DNA of 35,380 nt from Propionicimonas sp. (lineage in GTDB: Bacteria > Actinomycetota > Actinomycetes > Propionibacteriales > Propionibacteriaceae): contig NZ_JARKPQ010000260.1 in the NCBI RefSeq assembly GCF_029975155.1, positions 1 through 35,380 of the forward strand. The letters run 5' to 3'. A program made the position numbers and the translations under genes. The notes beneath the pieces were generated by a model. The model saw only the letters and a list, made by a program, of their open reading frames with translations, was not told where the DNA came from and did no database searches. Shown piece by piece: positions 33,089 through 35,380 of the stretch; position 1 is the stretch's first letter; each line of letters starts with the position of its first letter.

Positions 33089-34441
33089 TCAGGCCAGAGG
33101 CGATCTTACGACGACCGGACGCAGGTCGGCCGCGGGCGGGGTCCAGGCGTCGGGGTCGGCCGGCACCTGCTCACCGGAGCGGATGTCCTTGACCTCGCCA
33201 CTGCCGAACCACACGAACGGGATCCCCCGGCGATCGGCGTAGCGGATCTGCTTGCCGTACTTGTCCGCCTTCGGCGCCACCTCACAGGGGATGCCGCGTG
33301 CACGCAGCCGCGCCGCGGTGGCGATCGCGTCCGCCCTGGTCTCCTCCGTGTCCACGGCGACCAGGACGCAGGCGGGCACCGGCCGGGACGCGGTCAGCAC
33401 GCCCTTGCCGACCAGCGGGACGAGGATCCGGCTGACGCCGATGCTCAGACCCACGCCCGGATAGGTGTTGCGGCCGTCGGAGGCCAGCGAGTCGTACCGG
33501 CCACCGGAGGAGATCGAGCCCATCGCCTCGTAGCCGGCCATCGTGGTCTCGTAGACCGTCCCGGTGTAGTAGTCGAGGCCGCGGGCGATCTTGAGGTCGG
33601 CGACCAGCCGTCCGGGCACCAGTCGGGACGCGGCGTCGACCACGTCCGCGAGCAGTTCGAGTCCCGCGGTGAGCAGCGGGTGCTCCACGCCCAGGGCCGT
33701 GACCTTCTCGACGAAGGACGCGTCCGCGGTGCGGATGCCGGCCAGCGCGAGGCAGGTGGCGGCCGCCGCCCGGCTCAGACCGACCTCGGTGACCAGCAGG
33801 TCGGCCACCGCGTCCGGACCGATCTTGTCGAGCTTGTCCACCCGCTGCAGCACGGCCATGTGGTCGTCCACGCCGAGGCCGCGGTAGAAGCCCTCGCTCA
33901 GCTGGCGGTTGTTCACGCTCATCGTCGCCGGCGGCACGCCGACGTCGACGTGCAGCTTCTCCAGCGCCTCAAGGGTGACCAGCGGCAGTTCGACGTCGTG
34001 GTGCGCGGCCAGCGACCCCGCGCCGACGATGTCGATGTCGGCCTGGGTGAACTCGCGGTAGCGGCCCTCCTGCGGGCGTTCGCCGCGCCAGGCCTTCTGG
34101 ATCTGGTAGCGCCGGAACGGGAACTGCAGGTGGCCGGAGTGCTCCAGCACGTACCGGGCGAACGGCACGGTCAGGTCGAAGTGCAGGCCGAGCTCGTCGG
34201 CGGCGTCGTCCGCGGCGTGCAGCCGGCGGACGACGAACACCTCCTTGTCGATCTCGCCCTTGCGGGTGAGCTGCTCCATCGGCTCGACCGCGCGGGTCTC
34301 GACGGAGCCGAAGCCGTGCAGTTCGAACGTGTCGGCGAGGCTGGCCAGCACGCGCTGCTCGACGATCCGGCCGGCCGGCGTGAACTCCGGAAAGCCGGAC
34401 AGCGCCGTGGGGCGGCCACGGCGCGGGGTTGCGGAACTCAT
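33089..34441 (-). CDS. hisS: Histidyl-tRNA synthetase
   Basis: HisRS charges tRNA-His. The 450-residue protein contains [20 protein letters not shown], motif 2 ([30 protein letters not shown]), the HisA/HisB histidine signatures [16 protein letters not shown] and [12 protein letters not shown], and a C-terminal anticodon-binding domain ([54 protein letters not shown]). The form is the longer actinobacterial type. The ATG at 34441 shares one base with the stop of the hydrolase gene. It is followed by aspS after 28 bases. Confidence 0.96.
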   Translation of the reverse strand: MSSATPRRGRPTALSGFPEFTPAGRIVEQRVLASLADTFELHGFGSVETRAVEPMEQLTRKGEIDKEVFVVRRLHAADDAADELGLHFDLTVPFARYVLEHSGHLQFPFRRYQIQKAWRGERPQEGRYREFTQADIDIVGAGSLAAHHDVELPLVTLEALEKLHVDVGVPPATMSVNNRQLSEGFYRGLGVDDHMAVLQRVDKLDKIGPDAVADLLVTEVGLSRAAAATCLALAGIRTADASFVEKVTALGVEHPLLTAGLELLADVVDAASRLVPGRLVADLKIARGLDYYTGTVYETTMAGYEAMGSISSGGRYDSLASDGRNTYPGVGLSIGVSRILVPLVGKGVLTASRPVPACVLVAVDTEETRADAIATAARLRARGIPCEVAPKADKYGKQIRYADRRGIPFVWFGSGEVKDIRSGEQVPADPDAWTPPAADLRPVVVRSPLA

Positions 34442-35133
34442 CAGGCCATCACCGCTGCCGGCTGCAGGTGCGGGTTCGTGGCCCGCTCGCGGGCCATCGT
34501 GGTCTGCGGGCCGTGGCCGGGGAGCAGCGCGGCGGTGTCCGGCAGCGCGAGGACGACCTCGCGGAGGGTCCGGTTCATCACCTTCGGATCGCCGCCGGGC
34601 AGGTCGGTGCGGCCCACGGAGTCGGCGAAGACCACGTCACCGGTGAAGACGATCCGGTTGATCTGGGTGTTGCGACCGTTGTAGTCCAGGCCCAGCAGGA
34701 CGGAGCCCGCGGTGTGGCCCGGTGCGTGCGTGACGGTGAACCGGAGCCGGGCGAGGTTGAGCTCGGTCAGCCCGTCCAGCTCCTCCACGCGGGCGGGCTC
34801 GGACTGCAGGCCGATGCCGAGCTGCTTGAGCAACGCAGCCCCGTCCGGGCCGAGGCCGGCCGCGGGCTCGGAGAGCAGGTCGCGGTCGGCGGAGTGGATC
34901 CACAGCGGGACGTTGTACTCGTCCGCGATCTCCGCGGCGCTCGCCACGTGGTCGAAGTGTCCGTGCGTGGCCAGGACGCCCTTGGGCCTCAACTGGTGCT
35001 CGGTGAGGAGTCGGCGGACGCCCGCGGCCGCGTCCTGCCCTGCGTCGATCACCACGCAGTCGGCAGCCCCGGGCGCTGCGACCACGTAGCAGTTCGCCTG
35101 CCAGTGGCCGGTCGGCAAGGTTGCGAGGAGCAC
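34441..35133 (-). CDS. Metallo-beta-lactamase-fold hydrolase (glyoxalase II-like)
   Basis: The 230-residue protein has the full MBL zinc set: THGHFDH (about residues 56-62), His in VTHAPGHTAGS, Asp in IVFTGDVVFADSVGRTDLPGGD and His in LLPGHGPQTTMARERATNPHL. It resembles the hydroxyacylglutathione-hydrolase-like proteins encoded upstream of hisS in many actinomycetes. As these organisms generally use mycothiol rather than glutathione, the true thioester substrate is unknown. The start is GTG at 35133. A TAGGCT box at 35146-35141 on the minus strand ends seven bases before it, and no ribosome binding site is seen, so a leaderless mRNA is probable. It shares one base with hisS. Confidence 0.92.
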   Translation of the reverse strand: MLLATLPTGHWQANCYVVAAPGAADCVVIDAGQDAAAGVRRLLTEHQLRPKGVLATHGHFDHVASAAEIADEYNVPLWIHSADRDLLSEPAAGLGPDGAALLKQLGIGLQSEPARVEELDGLTELNLARLRFTVTHAPGHTAGSVLLGLDYNGRNTQINRIVFTGDVVFADSVGRTDLPGGDPKVMNRTLREVVLALPDTAALLPGHGPQTTMARERATNPHLQPAAVMA

Positions 35134-35196
35134 GCGCGACAGCCTAGACGACGAAGAGATCCCGGCGCGTCAGCGACGGGATCCTGAGGAGTCTTG

Positions 35197-35277
35197 ATGA
35201 GCAGTGAGGAACGAACTGCGAAGAACAGACGACGACCGCCCCCGGCGCGTCAGCGACGGGATCCTGAGGAGTCTTGA
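35197..35277 (+). CDS. 26-codon small ORF in repeat copy 1
   Basis: ATG at 35197 is preceded by GAGGAG (35186-35191) with a five-base spacer. It reads MSSEERTAKNRRR and continues to RRDPEES before a TGA whose last base is the A of the next ATG. It is basic and Pro/Arg-rich with no known family. It is either a translated micro-ORF or a duplicated 5' end of a gene beyond the window. Confidence 0.3.
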   Translation: MSSEERTAKNRRRPPPARQRRDPEES

Positions 35278-35357
35278 TGAGCAGTGAGGAACGAACTGCG
35301 AAGAACAGACGACGACCGCCCCCGGCGCGTCAGCGACGGGATCCTGAGGAGTCTTGA
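35277..35357 (+). CDS. 26-codon small ORF in repeat copy 2
   Basis: Identical to the preceding small ORF. It starts on the A of that frame's TGA (TGATG) and ends on the A of the next ATG, so a ribosome could reinitiate from copy to copy. Same uncertainty as for copy 1. Confidence 0.3.
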   Translation: MSSEERTAKNRRRPPPARQRRDPEES

Positions 35358-35380
35358 TGAGCAGTGAGGAACGAACTGCG
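35357..35380 (+). CDS. Start of a gene or third small ORF, cut by window edge
   Basis: ATG at 35357 has the same GAGGAG box and begins MSSEERTA. It is cut after eight codons. If the repeat ends soon beyond the edge, this may be the true start of a plus-strand gene divergent from the hydrolase; otherwise it is another repeat unit. Confidence 0.35.

Larger units (their letters stand above)
35161..35380. repeat. 80-bp perfect tandem repeat, two full copies plus a truncated third
   Basis: Copies start at 35161, 35241 and 35321 with CCCGGCGCGTCAGCGACGGG; the first two are identical over 80 bases and the third over its visible 60. Each contains GAGGAG, then ATG five bases on, and a small hairpin GCAGT/ACTGC just after the ATG. 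A 9-base match to the unit's end (AGACGACGA) occurs at 35146-35154, before copy 1. The repeat reaches the window edge, so the total copy number is unknown. Confidence 0.95.

Noticed and set aside
35161..35380. CRISPR array
   Set aside because: The 80-bp units are directly adjacent and identical with no variable spacers, and no cas genes are visible.

Overview
The window is GC-rich and looks like a chromosomal segment of an actinomycete, most likely in or near the Propionibacteriales. The support is an actinobacterial integration host factor (mIHF), many GTG/TTG starts, SD-poor starts right behind a TAnnnT -10 box, and a housekeeping gene order typical of Actinomycetota: hisS-aspS-rarA-DUF948-alaS-ruvX-mltG-aroC-aroK-aroB-efp-nusB-carA-carB-pyrD-pyrF-mihF-gmk-rpoZ-coaBC-metK. 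No rRNA, tRNA or CRISPR array was seen, and the genus cannot be named from sequence alone.

Bases 1-6950 are accessory. A secreted Rhs/YD-repeat giant protein (minus strand, at least 2015 codons, C-terminus beyond the left edge) is transcribed divergently from a toxin-first HigB/HigA-type toxin-antitoxin pair. The pair is preceded by a perfect 22-bp inverted repeat that is a good candidate operator. Just after the antitoxin lies a short relic resembling the last codons of metK, which probably marks the edge of the insertion.

Bases 7061-17982 are a compact minus-strand block: nusB, then carA-carB-pyrD-pyrF (UMP synthesis), mihF-gmk-rpoZ (nucleoid, GMP kinase, RNA polymerase omega) and coaBC-metK (coenzyme A and S-adenosylmethionine synthesis). 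Many genes overlap by 1-11 bases. pyrR, pyrB and pyrC, which often sit between nusB and carA, are absent here. pyrD carries an in-frame insert of about 65 codons built from two kinds of repeat DNA.

Bases 17983-26490 carry efp, a PaiB-like flavin protein, aroB, an unusual aroK, aroC, mltG, ruvX and alaS, again minus strand and mostly overlapping. Bases 26584-30273 hold two small membrane proteins, a 14-TM drug transporter and rarA. A PadR-type repressor gene faces rarA and has a clear promoter with a 12-bp palindrome at its start site. Its convergent neighbour aspS is separated from it by two large hairpins that share a loop sequence.

The right end has aspS, hisS and a metallo-beta-lactamase-fold hydrolase on the minus strand. 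It ends in a perfect 80-bp tandem repeat (two full copies and a third cut by the edge). On the plus strand each copy carries a ribosome binding site, an ATG and a 26-codon reading frame whose stop overlaps the next copy's start. This repeat and the interrupted pyrD are the most unusual things seen.
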